From positions 124,001-188,000 of the forward strand of contig JANBPU010000002.1 of the NCBI GenBank assembly GCA_027575805.1: 64,000 nucleotides of DNA, given 5' to 3'. The DNA is from Mycoemilia scoparia (lineage: Eukaryota; Kickxellomycota; Kickxellomycetes; Kickxellales; Kickxellaceae). The notes beneath the pieces are model-generated. The model worked only from the letters and a program-made list of their open reading frames with translations, made no database searches and was not told the origin of the DNA. The position numbers and the translations under genes are program-made. Shown in pieces: positions 1 to 11,480 of the stretch. Positions within the stretch are counted from its first letter, which is position 1. Every line of letters begins with the position of its first letter.

Positions 1-3000
1 CAAAAGCGACTTGAGCGCATATCAAAGGAGCGTCTTAATGCTCTTAGGGCTGATGATGAAGAGGCCTATCTCAAACTCATTGATCAAACAAAGGACACGC
101 GTATTGCACATTTGCTCAAGCAGACAAATACATATTTGGAAAGTCTCATTAGCGCTGTAAAGCAACAGAAGATGGACGTAGATGCACCCGCATCCCAAGA
201 GGATCAAGAAGACAAGCCAGCTTGGGCTTCAGAATCACAGCAAGAAGCTGACAATGGAAAGGAAGATTACTACACATCGTCTCATAGGATTCAAGAAAAG
301 ATCAATGAGCAGCCTACTATTCTTGTTGGTGGAAAGCTTAAAGATTACCAGCTTCGTGGTCTTGAATGGATGGTATCTCTATACAATAACAGGCTTAATG
401 GGATCCTCGCCGATGAGATGGGTCTTGGAAAAACCATTCAGACTATCTCCCTTGTAACTTACCTTATTGAGAAGAAACAGCAAAATGGTCCATTCCTTAT
501 CCTTGTGCCGCTCTCAACTATAACCAATTGGTCTCTAGAATTTGAAAAGTGGGCCCCAGCTGTCCGCACCATTGTCTACAAAGGAAAACCTCCAGAGCGT
601 CGTGAACTGCAGAGACACATACGTCAGGGCCAGTTCCACGTTCTTTTGACTACATATGATTATATTATCCGCGATAGGCCTGTTCTCTCAAAGGTTAAAT
701 GGGTTCACACCATCATTGATGAGGGTCATCGTATGAAGAATGCTGAATCCAAGCTGACGTTGACTTTGACCCAGCATTATAACAGTCGTTATCGTCTAAT
801 CCTAACTGGTACTCCACTTCAAAACAATCTCCCCGAACTTTGGGCACTTTTGAATTTTGTCCTACCCAAGATCTTTAACTCTGTAAAAAGCTTCGATGAG
901 TGGTTCAACGCCCCCTTCGCAAATACAGGTGGTCAAGACAAAATCGAGCTTAATGAGGAAGAGCAGCTTCTTATTATCCGCCGCTTACATAAAGTGCTTC
1001 GTCCATTCCTTCTGCGCCGCTTGAAGCGAGATGTTGAAGCTGATTTGCCTGACAAGGTTGAGCATATTGTCATGTGCAAGATGTCTCCACTCCAGCAGAA
1101 ATTATATAATCAAATGCGCAAACATGCTACGCTTTTCAATGTACAATCTGATGGAGGAAAAGGGGGTGCGCGCAGCTCAATCTCTGGTCTTAGCAATACT
1201 ATTATGCAGCTTCGTAAGATTTGCAATCATCCATTTGTTTATTCGGAAGTTGAAAGTGTTATTAATCCAACTCACACAAACAACGAACTTCTTTTCCGTG
1301 TGGCAGGCAAGTTTGAATTGCTTGATCGTATTCTGCCCAAGCTTTTTGCTACCAACCATAAGGTGCTGATGTTTTTCCAAATGACTCAAGTCATGACAAT
1401 TATGGAAGATTTCTTAACGTGGCGCGGCTGGCGCAGTCTTCGACTCGATGGGTCAACCTCTGATGATCTGCGTAGAGAGCAGATGCACATCTTCAATAGT
1501 CCAGACTCACCTTTCCAGATATTTTTGCTCAGTACCAGAGCTGGTGGACAAGGTCTCAATCTTCAGACAGCAGATACTGTAATCATATTTGACTCTGACT
1601 GGAATCCTCACCAGGATCTTCAAGCACAAGATCGTGCACATCGTATTGGTCAAAAGAATGAAGTCAGAATCCTCCGTTTGATTACACAAAAATCAGTTGA
1701 AGTCAGTATTCTTGAAAGGGCTCAGTACAAGCTCGACATTGATGGTAAGGTCATTCAAGCTGGAAAATTTGATAATAATAGTACTCCGGAAGAGAGAGAG
1801 GCATACCTACGCTCGCTATTGAAAGCTGATGACGATGATCCCGAGGAATCCTTGGACAATCAAGATGAAGAGAATAAAGATGAGTATCTTAATCAACTGA
1901 TTTCTCGCAGCGATTTCGAGAAAGAGCTATTCGAAAAGATGGATAAAGAAAGAGTTGCAAGAGAAGCAGAGCTAGCTAAAGACTTTGGTGGCCCAGGAGA
2001 TTCTTATGAGCGTTTCATAACCGAAGCTGAGCTTCCTAAAGAATACTTGACCGAATATGATCCAGAAAAAGAGCGCAGGCTTCGCGAAGAGGAAGAGCTC
2101 AAGATCAATAAACGCAGACAAAACCGCGTATACTATGATGATGGTCTAACTGAAGAGCAATTCCTTAATGCAGTCGAGGATGAAGAGGATCTAGATGAGG
2201 TAGTTCGGAAACAGCGTCAGAGAAAGGAGCGCTTGGTGGAGAAGCGAAGGTTGAAAAAAATAAAAAAGCTTAAAAATGGTGATTCTGGTCAAGGTGATAT
2301 TGGTGACAGCGAAATTGATAGTGAGAGCGATGCCCAGTCAACGACACGTACCCCACGCAAGCGTGTGCGAATAAAGAAGATAGGTGGTGATGGTGGTGAT
2401 GATATAAGCACGATTACAGGTGACCAGCCTAGAACACCCAGCATCGCGGATTCTGACCAAAACTCCGTGAATGCTGGTAGCTCCCGTCGCCCAAATAAGC
2501 GGGCACGGCTTGGCGGTGATGAAAGTTTAGCTGGTAGTGAAACACCAGGCGATCGGAAGAGGGGAAGAAAGATCAATGACTACCTTTCTCCCGAAGATCG
2601 TGCACAGCTTACAAAAACTATGGAGGCTTCTTACCAGGCAGTTGCCAATTTGGTTGATCCCGAGTATGATCGCAAGCGCTGCGAGCTGTTCCTTCAATTA
2701 CCAAAAAAGCGAGATTACCCCGACTACTTTATAATTATCCAGAGACCGATAGCCATGCGCCAAATAAAACAGAAGATTAAAAACTGCCAATATTACTCTC
2801 TAGAGCAGTTTTATGCTGACTGGAAGCTAATGTTTGACAATGCCCGAACCTACAATCAGGAGGGATCTTTTGTATACGTTGATGCATGCAAGCTCCAAGA
2901 GTGCCTAGAATCAGAGCTTGAGAAACTCACAGGAAAGTCATTTGCAACACCACCTTCTAGTCACCCACCACTAGGAAGTATTAGCAGTCTCTTGACCCCA

Positions 3001-3162
3001 GCAAACAGCAATACTGAAACAAGTCAATCACCAAGTAATCCAGCTCTTACCACAGCCACCACCCAACAAGAGCCATCACAAGATGACAGAGCAACTACAA
3101 AGCACCCAGTTCAAAATAATGGTAACGGCCTTCCTACAAATGAAGCCAATGGTTCACTTTGA
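1..3162 (+). CDS. STH1/SNF2: SNF2/STH1-type chromatin remodelling ATPase (5' truncated)
   Basis: Catalytic subunit of a SWI/SNF or RSC complex; it uses ATP hydrolysis to slide or evict nucleosomes in the nucleus. The frame is open from base 1, so the N-terminus lies outside the window; 1053 residues are visible. In order: the end of an HSA domain (residues 1-50), SNF2 helicase with the Walker A run DEMGLGKT near residue 138, DEGH box near 240, helicase C-terminal lobe with the AHRIGQ motif near 545, an SnAC-like acidic/basic segment (about 640-740), and a C-terminal bromodomain (about 870-980) with the YPDYF and N-containing acetyl-lysine pocket motifs. A low-complexity tail follows. HSA plus SnAC plus bromodomain separates this from ISWI and CHD. 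Whether it is the SWI/SNF or RSC paralogue cannot be decided here. No intron is seen in the visible part. Confidence 0.96.
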   Translation, partial: QKRLERISKERLNALRADDEEAYLKLIDQTKDTRIAHLLKQTNTYLESLISAVKQQKMDVDAPASQEDQEDKPAWASESQQEADNGKEDYYTSSHRIQEKINEQPTILVGGKLKDYQLRGLEWMVSLYNNRLNGILADEMGLGKTIQTISLVTYLIEKKQQNGPFLILVPLSTITNWSLEFEKWAPAVRTIVYKGKPPERRELQRHIRQGQFHVLLTTYDYIIRDRPVLSKVKWVHTIIDEGHRMKNAESKLTLTLTQHYNSRYRLILTGTPLQNNLPELWALLNFVLPKIFNSVKSFDEWFNAPFANTGGQDKIELNEEEQLLIIRRLHKVLRPFLLRRLKRDVEADLPDKVEHIVMCKMSPLQQKLYNQMRKHATLFNVQSDGGKGGARSSISGLSNTIMQLRKICNHPFVYSEVESVINPTHTNNELLFRVAGKFELLDRILPKLFATNHKVLMFFQMTQVMTIMEDFLTWRGWRSLRLDGSTSDDLRREQMHIFNSPDSPFQIFLLSTRAGGQGLNLQTADTVIIFDSDWNPHQDLQAQDRAHRIGQKNEVRILRLITQKSVEVSILERAQYKLDIDGKVIQAGKFDNNSTPEEREAYLRSLLKADDDDPEESLDNQDEENKDEYLNQLISRSDFEKELFEKMDKERVAREAELAKDFGGPGDSYERFITEAELPKEYLTEYDPEKERRLREEEELKINKRRQNRVYYDDGLTEEQFLNAVEDEEDLDEVVRKQRQRKERLVEKRRLKKIKKLKNGDSGQGDIGDSEIDSESDAQSTTRTPRKRVRIKKIGGDGGDDISTITGDQPRTPSIADSDQNSVNAGSSRRPNKRARLGGDESLAGSETPGDRKRGRKINDYLSPEDRAQLTKTMEASYQAVANLVDPEYDRKRCELFLQLPKKRDYPDYFIIIQRPIAMRQIKQKIKNCQYYSLEQFYADWKLMFDNARTYNQEGSFVYVDACKLQECLESELEKLTGKSFATPPSSHPPLGSISSLLTPANSNTETSQSPSNPALTTATTQQEPSQDDRATTKHPVQNNGNGLPTNEANGSL

Positions 3163-3707
3163 AAGTTTCTAGATCAACACAATATTTCAAACAATTTTTC
3201 GTCATTATAAATATTTTTCACTCATTTATTGTCAATGTTTAAATTGAAAAACAGTCATATATCAGCTCATAATATGCCAAACAGGGTATTTTCTGTATAA
3301 TAGTGGTTGTGAATGGGAGAGTTCTCCTTCCAAATTGGTGCATTTTCAAGGAGTACATATTTGACTTAGGGTGTATCTCAAATGAAGAAAACTGAGGGTT
3401 CGTTGCCATCTTGCTGCTACACAAACACAATTTAGCAGTATCCCAAAAGCTTGCAATTTAAAACAACTATTATAATTGTAGTGAATTGGGTATTGCCAAT
3501 AAAACAAAAATACAAAAATATAAAGCATTGGGTTAATACAATGGATATGGATCATAACTTTTGAAGGGTGAGTTTTGGTGGCCAATGATTATAGGGGAAA
3601 TCCCAGCCAAATGGATGATCACGGTCTTTTAGCAAATGTCCACCCTTCAAAAATAACTACCCATATAGTAGTCAGTATTAATGCTGACATGATGTTTGGT
3701 AGATCCA
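3163..3707. other. Convergent intergenic spacer with one MITE
   Basis: Spacer between the remodeller gene and the trehalose-family gene, whose 3' ends face each other. AT-rich; the only recognisable element is the family-1 MITE at 3549-3662. No other gene seen. Confidence 0.6.
3549..3662 (-). mobile_element. MITE family 1, copy 1
   Basis: 114 bp, imperfect terminal inverted repeats (GGATCATAACTTTTGAAGGG on the left; complement of GGGTAGTTATTTTTGAAGGG on the right), perfect flanking duplication ATAT at 3545-3548 and 3663-3666. Confidence 0.85.
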
Positions 3708-6700
3708 TTAGCCACAAAATTGATCTAGGACATCAAGTACAGCTCGAGCTCCAGGCACAAAAAACTTGGTATCTGCAGCACGATTTGAAACTGACACTGT
3801 TAGCAGATGGAACTTGGGATTCAGTTGAGAATCCTCACCATGCACGGCAGAGCTGCCACCATTATTTTCTGATGCTGCTAATGAGTAGTATGGAGAGTGT
3901 GAGGGAGTTGCTGGATTAGCAAGTCGCTGCAATATGGTTAAAAGATCTTCCTCTAGTCTACGAGCCCCAAAGTACCACACATAATCATAAGGCTTATGTG
4001 ACTGCTTGAGAGGAGTGTTGTTGTTGATGTTGCAGTAGTTCCCATTGCCGTTTAGCTCTTTTGAATGCTCAATAGCGTGGTGGACTATGGCTGCCTTATT
4101 TGCTGCTCTAGGCAGGACCTCTACGGCATAGTGCGTGGCAATGGCGTGTATGGGGTAGGTATTTCCCATAGAGTCATTGATATGGCTCTGGCACTCCAAT
4201 GCCTGTCTCTGACCAAAGTCTCTGTTTTCAGCCTTGCGATAATCCCATACCATGCGAACATCCTTCTTTTCGATTCGAGAACCAAGGATACGGTCAGTGT
4301 AAAATTTAAATATCTCAGCAACATCATCACGCCATGAAAGATTTTCGAGTGTTATGAGAGGCTTCCAAGTCTTGGTTTGGCATTGATACACAAAACACCC
4401 ATTTTCTGCAGCCATCGATAGTCCATCTATGTCACCTAAAAGCGATTCTAACTCCTTGCGGCTTTTTTCGCTTATCACGTATACTGCATTCTTGGGGTCA
4501 CTGGCTAGTTTTTTCAGCACTGAGCGAGCCAGGTCGTGGTAGTTGACTTTGTGGGCAGACAAGTTTATCGGGGCGAGCACACCCTCATATTCTAGAAATA
4601 GGAGCCGTTTGGACCCTGTCTTGTACAAAGGAAGCTCGCTGGGAATGTCTAGTAGGGGCAGCTTGGTGCTATAGCACTGTGTATTCTCATTATTTTCGTC
4701 AATTCTCCCCAAGAACTTGAGGACAAAGTTCCTGGCCGTATTGCTTATCACTTGCTTATAAAGTCTTTCCCAGCGATAGGCCTTGTCCTCAGTACTCATT
4801 GTCAAAGCGTCATTTATAGCCATCGCTGTGCCATGAGAATCCCATGGGTTAATACCAAGAGCAGCGCCACCGAATGCACCGAATGTCCCTACAAACTTCA
4901 GTTTAGAAATCGAGACAAGACTCTGTGAGCATGGCTGAAATGCGGCAACATAAGCCTATGATGATATCAATAATACACTCTGGACTTACCTCACTCATAA
5001 TCAAAGGTGAGCGCTTTTTTGCTTGGCACAAGACGTATTCATGAGACGTCAGATTCATGCCATCCCGTAATGATGTCACCATCATAGCATCTGCAACAGA
5101 CAGAAGAGCAAGATAGTGGGTGTATTTAATGTCCTGGTGCAGAAACACGACCGGCTGGTGTTCGATGCTTCCATACTTGGCGTTGATTCGACCAACAACA
5201 TCAGTAACATCCACCTGCGTCTCATTGTGCTCGACGGTGGTCAAAGCTATCTGTATAAGGATGGTATCTTTACGCCTTTCTGGGAATTTATCCAAGAATT
5301 TTTCATAAGCTAGCATCTTTTGGCGGACACCTTTAACAGAGTCAAGCTTGTCCCGACCAACAATCAGCTTCTTTCCGGCATACTTTTTAATCAAGAACGA
5401 CGTCACATCGGCAACCTCTTTTGTCTCATGTTTTTTGGCCAGCGCCAGCGGATCAAGCCCTATGGGGAACTGATCAACGACAACGGTCGTGTCTTCTAGG
5501 AAAATGCCATTACACGATCCTTCAACACCAAGCACACGCTGGCAGGTCTGGATAAAGTGCCTTGAGTATGGATAGGTTTGGAAACCGACAACATCAGCAC
5601 CAAGAATGCCTTCCAAAATCTGCTTTCGGACATGCAAGCAGCGGAAGATCTCAGAGCTGGGGAATGGAACATGCATGAAGAAGCCTATCTTTGCATGGGG
5701 CAGGCGTTCACGAATCATCTTCGGAAGAAGCATAAGGTGGTAGTCATTGACCCAGATAATGTCGCCCTCTTTGTATATTTCGGCAATACGTCTGGCAAAG
5801 GCTTCGTTTACAGCAACGGCCGATTCGTATGCGCTTATTTCCCACCCATGCCACCTCGGCATCTCGGGGGGTATATAGTGGAATAAGGGCCATAGGAGCT
5901 GTTTGCAAAAGAGATTATAGTGCTGATCGATATCATTATCACTCACATAAACAGGGATGGTTTGGCTTTCGCTCAGTAGCGTGGCAGAAACCTCGCTCTT
6001 TCGCTCCTGTGTCCATGTATCTGTAGAAACCCCAAGAGACCCGACCCAAGCTCGCTTAGGGAGGATGTCGGCGCTGCTGTTGACTGCATTGAACAGCCCG
6101 ATGTTTCCAATATTCAAGTTTTCAACAGCATACATACCGCCATCACTTGTATGGTATACCTGCTGCTCGCACAGGCTCTCTGGAGATGCGGGGCCACCAT
6201 TGTATATTGCACTACTGTCGGATCCCTTGTGCTGAATAGAGCCGCCCTTTCTCTCTGCCGCTGTTTTCAGAGAAACATCCGGATCCGAGTCTGTTATTGA
6301 CGCTGCCTCATTGTCTGGCGGGGCATTAGCGACACCATGATTTTTAGTGGCATTTCCCATCTCGGTGTGTTTTTTCCAATTTCGCTTAGTTTTTTCTGGA
6401 AGCTGCTTGATGATTTCTCGTCTGGAATACGACAGGGAAGATGGGGGTGGTCTATTAGAAGCATTATCACTATCAAGCCTTAGCTCCAGAAAGTCCTCCG
6501 GGTCATCGGTTTGCAATGCACATGAGGGGGGCTTAGAGCCATATGCTTCATTAAGAGGTTCCAAGGGAACTATTTCTATGCTCTTGCTTTTTGTATAGGA
6601 AGCTGGGGTAGTCGGCGAGTCCTTGGACTTTGATGCATGTGTTGGTGATCTCCGAAGACTATTCCTGGGGCCACCACGCAAAGGATTCAGACTTGATCTG

Positions 6701-6858
6701 TGAACACTGCTCCGCCGACCCTGGTGAAGTATATTATTGTTGTTGGATGTTATGCTGCCGTTGCTGCTATTTCTTGGAAGCTTGCTCAGTGGGGCTTGAT
6801 TTTCAAAGGTAGCAGTATATGGCGCAAATAGGCCAACTATCAAAACACGCGACTCCAT
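3708..6858 (-). CDS. Trehalose-6-phosphate synthase/phosphatase family protein, predicted inactive regulatory subunit (Tps3/Tsl1-like)
   Basis: Two exons: 6858-4990 and 4895-3708 (94-nt GT-AG intron), 1018 codons with stop. I chose ATG 6858 because MESRVLIVGLFAPYTATF is the family N-terminus; the open frame continues upstream but without similarity. After a Ser/Asn-rich linker comes a GT20 domain (about 300-640, with DYHLMLLP and GRDKLDSVKG, the Tps2/Tps3/Tsl1 form), then a HAD-type phosphatase domain. The catalytic DxD of motif I is replaced by E-Y-E (near residue 722), and the motif III GDDxTDE is replaced by GARRLEE (near 931). The phosphatase is therefore very unlikely to work. By analogy with yeast Tps3/Tsl1 it probably scaffolds and regulates the cytosolic trehalose synthase complex. 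The HDYHLML-type Asp of the synthase domain is kept, but the N-terminal NRLP loop is absent, so synthase activity is also doubtful. Confidence 0.9.
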
Positions 6859-7135
6859 ATCAGAAATATCTTGAATGTGGCAACAAATGTCACTTTGGTT
6901 AAAGGAAAAAGAAAGGTTGGAATAGTAGTGTATGAATTCGGAGGAAAGAAACAATAAAAGCAGTGGCAAATATTTCAAATATAAAAGCCCGCAACAAAGG
7001 ATAAGTGGATACAACTATGCTATAATGGGTGATTAATGGGTGACGACAATACTAGAAGACCAGAAGTTTAATCAGTCCACTTGTGTTTGGTGCATGAAAA
7101 TCATCGGTTTTTGCTGCTAGGAGTTCCCAGCACAT

Positions 7136-7288
7136 GGTAAGTTCACCACCTGAAGGGAACAGACAGATGCTCTCATACATACCCTACAAATCAGCCCATA
7201 GTCCATATGTTTTGGCTGGAGTCTCAGTGATGATTGGCTGGTATACAGGGAATTATCCTAGTACCCTTTTAGAGGAGACTACTCTGCC
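7136..7288 (+). mobile_element. MITE family 2, copy 1
   Basis: 153 bp from GGTAAGTTCACCACC to GACTACTCTGCC. The interior matches the copies at 33234 and 49177, sharing CATATGTTTTGGCTGG and CTCAGTGATGATTGGCT. Flanks are ACAT (7132-7135) and ATAT (7289-7292), one mismatch. Confidence 0.75.
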
Positions 7289-7827
7289 ATATAACCACAT
7301 GCTTTGGCTTATGGCTGGGATTTCAATGTTTGAAATTGTTGGCTTCGTCTCACGTTTTCTACACTTACTTTACCAAAGCTTTATTTGTAACTCTGCAGCA
7401 ACCTGGCAAAATTTTGGCCAGAGGCTGTCACGCCTTTGCCTGCACTTGCATCACCCATTGTCTCTTTTTTGTGATAGAAAATTTGACGACATGGGATGAC
7501 ATTATTGGGTTCAGTTTTCATTGGCTTGTCTTCCGGCCTTTCCGCTAACCGAATCATCCTTAGCTCATCCCCGCAGCAGTGCCGTATAGCAACAAATGTG
7601 AGTTCAGCAAATAGCAGTTGGCCTGGAACATTATGGGTTTGCTTCTTTAGATTATAGATCGTGATGTTTGAGGGATGAGCAACCAAATTTTAATCTTGGT
7701 AAATGCTTTTTATTTTATTAGTGCAAGTGGTTGCAACCTTGCCTCTTGGGGGAATAGACTTGGTAAAAACAAAATAATGCTTTAAGGATGATCCAAGTGT
7801 GCGACCGCAGTTTATTATTAGCAAAAT

Positions 7828-7912
7828 GGGTAGTTATTTTTGAAGGGCTAAACTAGTATGCAAGTTGAAACTGACATACTATTAGAACTTAGTCCTTCAA
7901 AAATAATCACTC
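7828..7912. mobile_element. MITE family 1 (subfamily B), copy 2
   Basis: 85 bp with GGGTAGTTATTTTTGAAGGG at the left and its inverted counterpart at the right. Interior of the B type (GCTAA...TTGAAACTG). Perfect AAAT duplication at 7824-7827 and 7913-7916. The right duplication doubles as the left flank of copy 3. Confidence 0.85.
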
Positions 7913-7916
7913 AAAT

Positions 7917-8029
7917 GGATGATTGTTTTTGAGAGTGGCCATTTACTAACAAATGGCGATTGCTCATTTGGCTGTGGCTGTGGCTATAATCGTTGGCCAC
8001 CAAAAACCACCCCCTAAACAGTATAGCCC
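7917..8029 (+). mobile_element. MITE family 1, copy 3 (decayed right end)
   Basis: Begins exactly after the AAAT of copy 2. Subfamily A interior (TCATTTGGCTGTGG, TAATCGTTGGCCACCAAAA) is clear; the right inverted repeat has decayed. Confidence 0.65.
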
Positions 8030-8069
8030 ATACGACATTTTTTATTTATTGCCTTACTTGGCAACATGT

Positions 8070-8167
8070 GGGTAGTTATTTTTGAAGGGCTATAGAGTCA
8101 CCCATTTGGCTGGGATTGCGCCTATAATCTTTGTCCACCAAAAGTCCCCCTTCGAAAATTATGGTCC
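8070..8167 (+). mobile_element. MITE family 1, copy 4
   Basis: 98 bp, GGGTAGTTATTTTTGAAGGG left end, TTATGGTCC right end, perfect ATGT duplication at 8066-8069 and 8168-8171. Confidence 0.85.
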
Positions 8168-9413
8168 ATGTAACCAAAACCAGCAGAAATAGTGTATTTC
8201 AGATATCATTTATCTGGACAACACGTAGCACTTTGAAACACCTTTCCTTTGACCATCTCCGATAGAATCTTATATGTGACTCAACATTTGGTGGAATCGC
8301 CATTTGGAAGCCGATCCCGACGTTGTCCACATGATTCGAAGGTACACGCTCTCCGATGTGTGTGTGAGCCCTTATCCTCTCCACCAAATTTTATCCTTTG
8401 TAAGATGGGGTACATTTTGTTTCTGTCAGACATACACAGAGCCTTCTAGCCATGCTACAAAGTCATATACATGCTTTTGCTGCAGGCATTTGACAAATGC
8501 GTGGATATGCAGAGAGCAATATTGGCAAAATGTATTGCACATCCTCAATGAAATAGCAAAGGAAATCCAAATATTAGCCAGAGTTTGTAGAGCCGTGCAG
8601 TCAGTCCCCAATGGAACCCCATCCTACGGTTGCAAACATTGAGACAGGAAAGCCAGCATGTTGGCTATACAAAAGAGCGCCGCTATTTTTGGCGATTTTC
8701 AAGAGTCTTGTGGGCATGTGCTACTATCAAGTGGATAGTGGATTGAACAACAAAAAGAGCCGGTCACATCCATGGCTGAGAAAACATCAAAGATCCGCCT
8801 ACAAGCTTGCACATCCACTTCGTTAATAATCCACTACCACCAACATCCTCGCCAAAAATCGGCCGTGAGAGATTGGGAGCCCATATTTAGAGAGCATAAA
8901 CCGGCCGTTGGTTTTCTCTGATACACATTTCCTGGCCCCTTAAATCAGGGCCCCAGTGCAGAAAGGTGGCATACATCTGCATTTTTATGAGCATATTGCT
9001 CATGTGCTCCTCTTTCAGTAAATGACCACTGGCCTTGTGTTTCGGCCAAAAGGTTGTTTACCAGCTTGGCGAGATGCGACGAAGCTTTTTCATAAACCAG
9101 TCATACAGGAGAAGGAGACAAACAAGTGCTTGCTTGAGGCGGGGCCATCCCATCCAGAGAAAAGAAATTATCTTACTGGGCATTGTGGGAGAGTCAATTT
9201 GGGGGGTTGACTCACAGATCTCCAAGGATGCACGCCCAAAGCAAAGTAGGTGAATCAACATGGCCGGGCAGGACCCAATACCCGAGCTCTAAACTCCAAA
9301 ATGTATTCATGACCCATCCGAATCGAATTAGGTGAAATAAATACAATAAACGAGGCCCTGACCGCAATGTGCGCGCGTGTGGTTATTATTACAGATGTTT
9401 GTGGTGGTGCATC

Positions 9414-9420
9414 TATAAAA
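9414..9420 (+). promoter_or_regulatory. TATA box of the MATE gene
   Basis: TATAAAA about 90 bp upstream of the ATG at 9510, followed by a pyrimidine-containing leader. Position is typical for a fungal TATA promoter; not tested. Confidence 0.5.
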
Positions 9421-9509
9421 CCAGCAGCCGAGCACAGGGGACAGCAGTTTGCACACCAACATTTGCTTCAAATTTTTCTTTGCCCATCTAATTTTTGTAT
9501 CATAGAGGC

Positions 9510-11132
9510 ATGGCTTCAGATGCTCACTCTGGACATGGCGAGCACGGCCCTCAGCCAACAAACAGCGCTTCCCAAGTCACTCTAACCGAAAACACGCCGC
9601 TTATTTCCAGCAGCGCACTCCCATCACAACAAATCACCACAAACCTCCAAAATGAAGATGCCGAGTTCAACGACCCTGCCGCTTTCTGGCCCAAGGTCAA
9701 GGATGAGTTCAAATGGATAACCGCATCTTCGGCCTCGATGTCCATGACATACTTTTTGCAATACTCCTTTTCGTTCGTAAACGTTCTGTCCCTTGGCCAC
9801 CTCGGCGCTAAGGAGCTGGGTGCAGCAATGCTTGGCACCACCACTAATAACGTTATAACCTTTGCACCAGCAATCGGCTATGCATGTGCTTTGGATACCT
9901 TTTGCAGCACAGCATTTACCGCATCCTCAGACAAGCGGCTGGTAGGATTCCATCTGCAGCGGGGCCTGTTTGCTGTCGTTGTCCATTTCCTGATGGCCGT
10001 GCCTTTGCTGTGGAATGTGGAGTCCATTTTGCTGCTGGCCCGACAGAACCCGGAAACTGCACAGCTCTGCGGAAAATTCATGAAGGTATATATGCTGAGC
10101 ATTCTCCCATGGATGCTGTTCGAGTGTCTCAAGCGATTCCTCCAGGCCCAGGGAGACATGAAGACCAGCGCAAAGCTCCTGATCTTTGTTGCGCCAATAC
10201 ACGCCATCAACAACTACCTTCTGGTATGGTCGCCAACATTCGGAATTGGCTTCCTGGGATCTCCCCTGGCATCGGCCATCACACACTGGACGATGCTCAT
10301 CGGTCTGGTCGTATATATCTCCTTCAGCAACGCACGCGAGGCGTGGGGCGGCTTCGACTGGAGATTCATCAAGGGAATATCCGAGTTCTACAAGCTGGCC
10401 ATCCCTTCTATCGCAATGGTTTGTTGCGACTGGTGGGCATTTGAGGTTCTGTCCCTTTCTGCATCATACCTTGGCAGCAATTCCCTGGCTGCCCAGTCCA
10501 TCATCATCAACACCGTGTCCCTTCTATTCCAGATTCCTGCTGGTATTAGCGTTGCTGTCTCAACGCGTGTTGGAAACATGCTTGGTGCTGGGCGCGCAAA
10601 GTCCTCTCGGCTCTCCGCAAGAGTTGGCATTATTGTCATTTCAACGTACTCGATCCTGTCATTCTGCGTATTCACGTACATCCAGACCTGGTGGGGGGCT
10701 ATTTACACATCCGACCCAAAGCTGATTGCCCTTGTCGCTGGCGCACTGCCGATAGTCGCCATATCGCAGTCTTTCGATGCAATCAATATCACCAATCTGG
10801 GAATAATGCGAGCTCTGGGTCGTCAGCGCCTTGGTGCTATTATCAGCATACCCCCTTACTACACCATCATGTTCCCCGTGGGAATATATTTGGCTTACAA
10901 GCAGCCATTTGCGCTTGGCGTTGCTGGCCTGTGGCTTGGTATGGCCATTGGTCTTTCCATCATCGTTATATGCCAGCTATCATTTATTCTGGGCTATGTG
11001 GACTGGGACAACGAGGTTTTGATTTGTCTTAAGCGGCTCAAGGACTCTGGGCCACAATATGGCGGTGGGGTTAAACTGAATGTCGAATCTCTTGAGGCAG
11101 CTGACGAAGCCGATCCAATTGTGGTTGTTTGA
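9510..11132 (+). CDS. MATE-family multidrug/metabolite efflux transporter
   Basis: Intronless, 540 residues. The family (MatE, two repeats of six helices) exports cationic drugs or metabolites in exchange for H+ or Na+; the fungal reference is yeast Erc1. The first ATG (9510, MASDAHSGHG) follows a TATA-bearing leader. A cytoplasmic N-tail of about 75 residues leads into a region of about 12 hydrophobic segments, beginning near MTYFLQYSFSFVNVLSLG. The LGHLGAKELGAA segment after helix 1 and the CGKFMKVYMLSILPWML region are typical of eukaryotic MATE proteins. Codon use is richer in G/C than the neighbouring genes (many C-ending codons), suggesting high expression or a different history. The substrate cannot be predicted. 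Membrane location (plasma membrane or vacuole) is inferred. Confidence 0.93.
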   Translation: MASDAHSGHGEHGPQPTNSASQVTLTENTPLISSSALPSQQITTNLQNEDAEFNDPAAFWPKVKDEFKWITASSASMSMTYFLQYSFSFVNVLSLGHLGAKELGAAMLGTTTNNVITFAPAIGYACALDTFCSTAFTASSDKRLVGFHLQRGLFAVVVHFLMAVPLLWNVESILLLARQNPETAQLCGKFMKVYMLSILPWMLFECLKRFLQAQGDMKTSAKLLIFVAPIHAINNYLLVWSPTFGIGFLGSPLASAITHWTMLIGLVVYISFSNAREAWGGFDWRFIKGISEFYKLAIPSIAMVCCDWWAFEVLSLSASYLGSNSLAAQSIIINTVSLLFQIPAGISVAVSTRVGNMLGAGRAKSSRLSARVGIIVISTYSILSFCVFTYIQTWWGAIYTSDPKLIALVAGALPIVAISQSFDAINITNLGIMRALGRQRLGAIISIPPYYTIMFPVGIYLAYKQPFALGVAGLWLGMAIGLSIIVICQLSFILGYVDWDNEVLICLKRLKDSGPQYGGGVKLNVESLEAADEADPIVVV

Positions 11133-11480
11133 TATTTATACCTCTCCTATAGTACTATATACTATTTGTATCTGCTTTTTAACTTGTTTTTAATCATGTT
11201 TTACTTAATTGCTGTTTTGATAAACCTACATATTGTACCTAAACTTCTACCACATTGTTCTGTTTGATGTTGAAGTTGTTGGCTTGGTCCAGGGATCACC
11301 AAACAAAAGTGGCCACGATGATTTCCCTATTTCAACAAAGATCCAAAAGACAGTAGACCCATATTAGTAATTTTGCCACACAATTTCAGACCTTGCCAGA
11401 AATTGTATAAACCATTGTCTACATCTAATACAATTTTAATTGAAGCTGGTTTTCCATGGTCAGAGTTGTTTTAGCTCGCA
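11133..11480. other. Intergenic spacer
   Basis: About 350 bp between two same-strand genes. AT-rich; nothing recognised beyond probable 3' and 5' untranslated sequence. Confidence 0.4.

Larger units (their letters stand above)
6859..9509. other. Divergent intergenic region with four MITEs
   Basis: 2.65 kb between the trehalose-family gene and the MATE gene, which diverge. It contains one family-2 MITE (7136-7288) and three family-1 MITEs (7828-8167). Short open frames here show no family similarity or splice-supported structure. The TATA box of the MATE gene is at its right edge. Confidence 0.55.

Noticed and set aside
9884..10725. Plus and minus frames of 100-186 codons inside the MATE gene
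   Set aside because: Shadow frames of a C-ending-codon-rich gene; the MATE frame carries all the family motifs.
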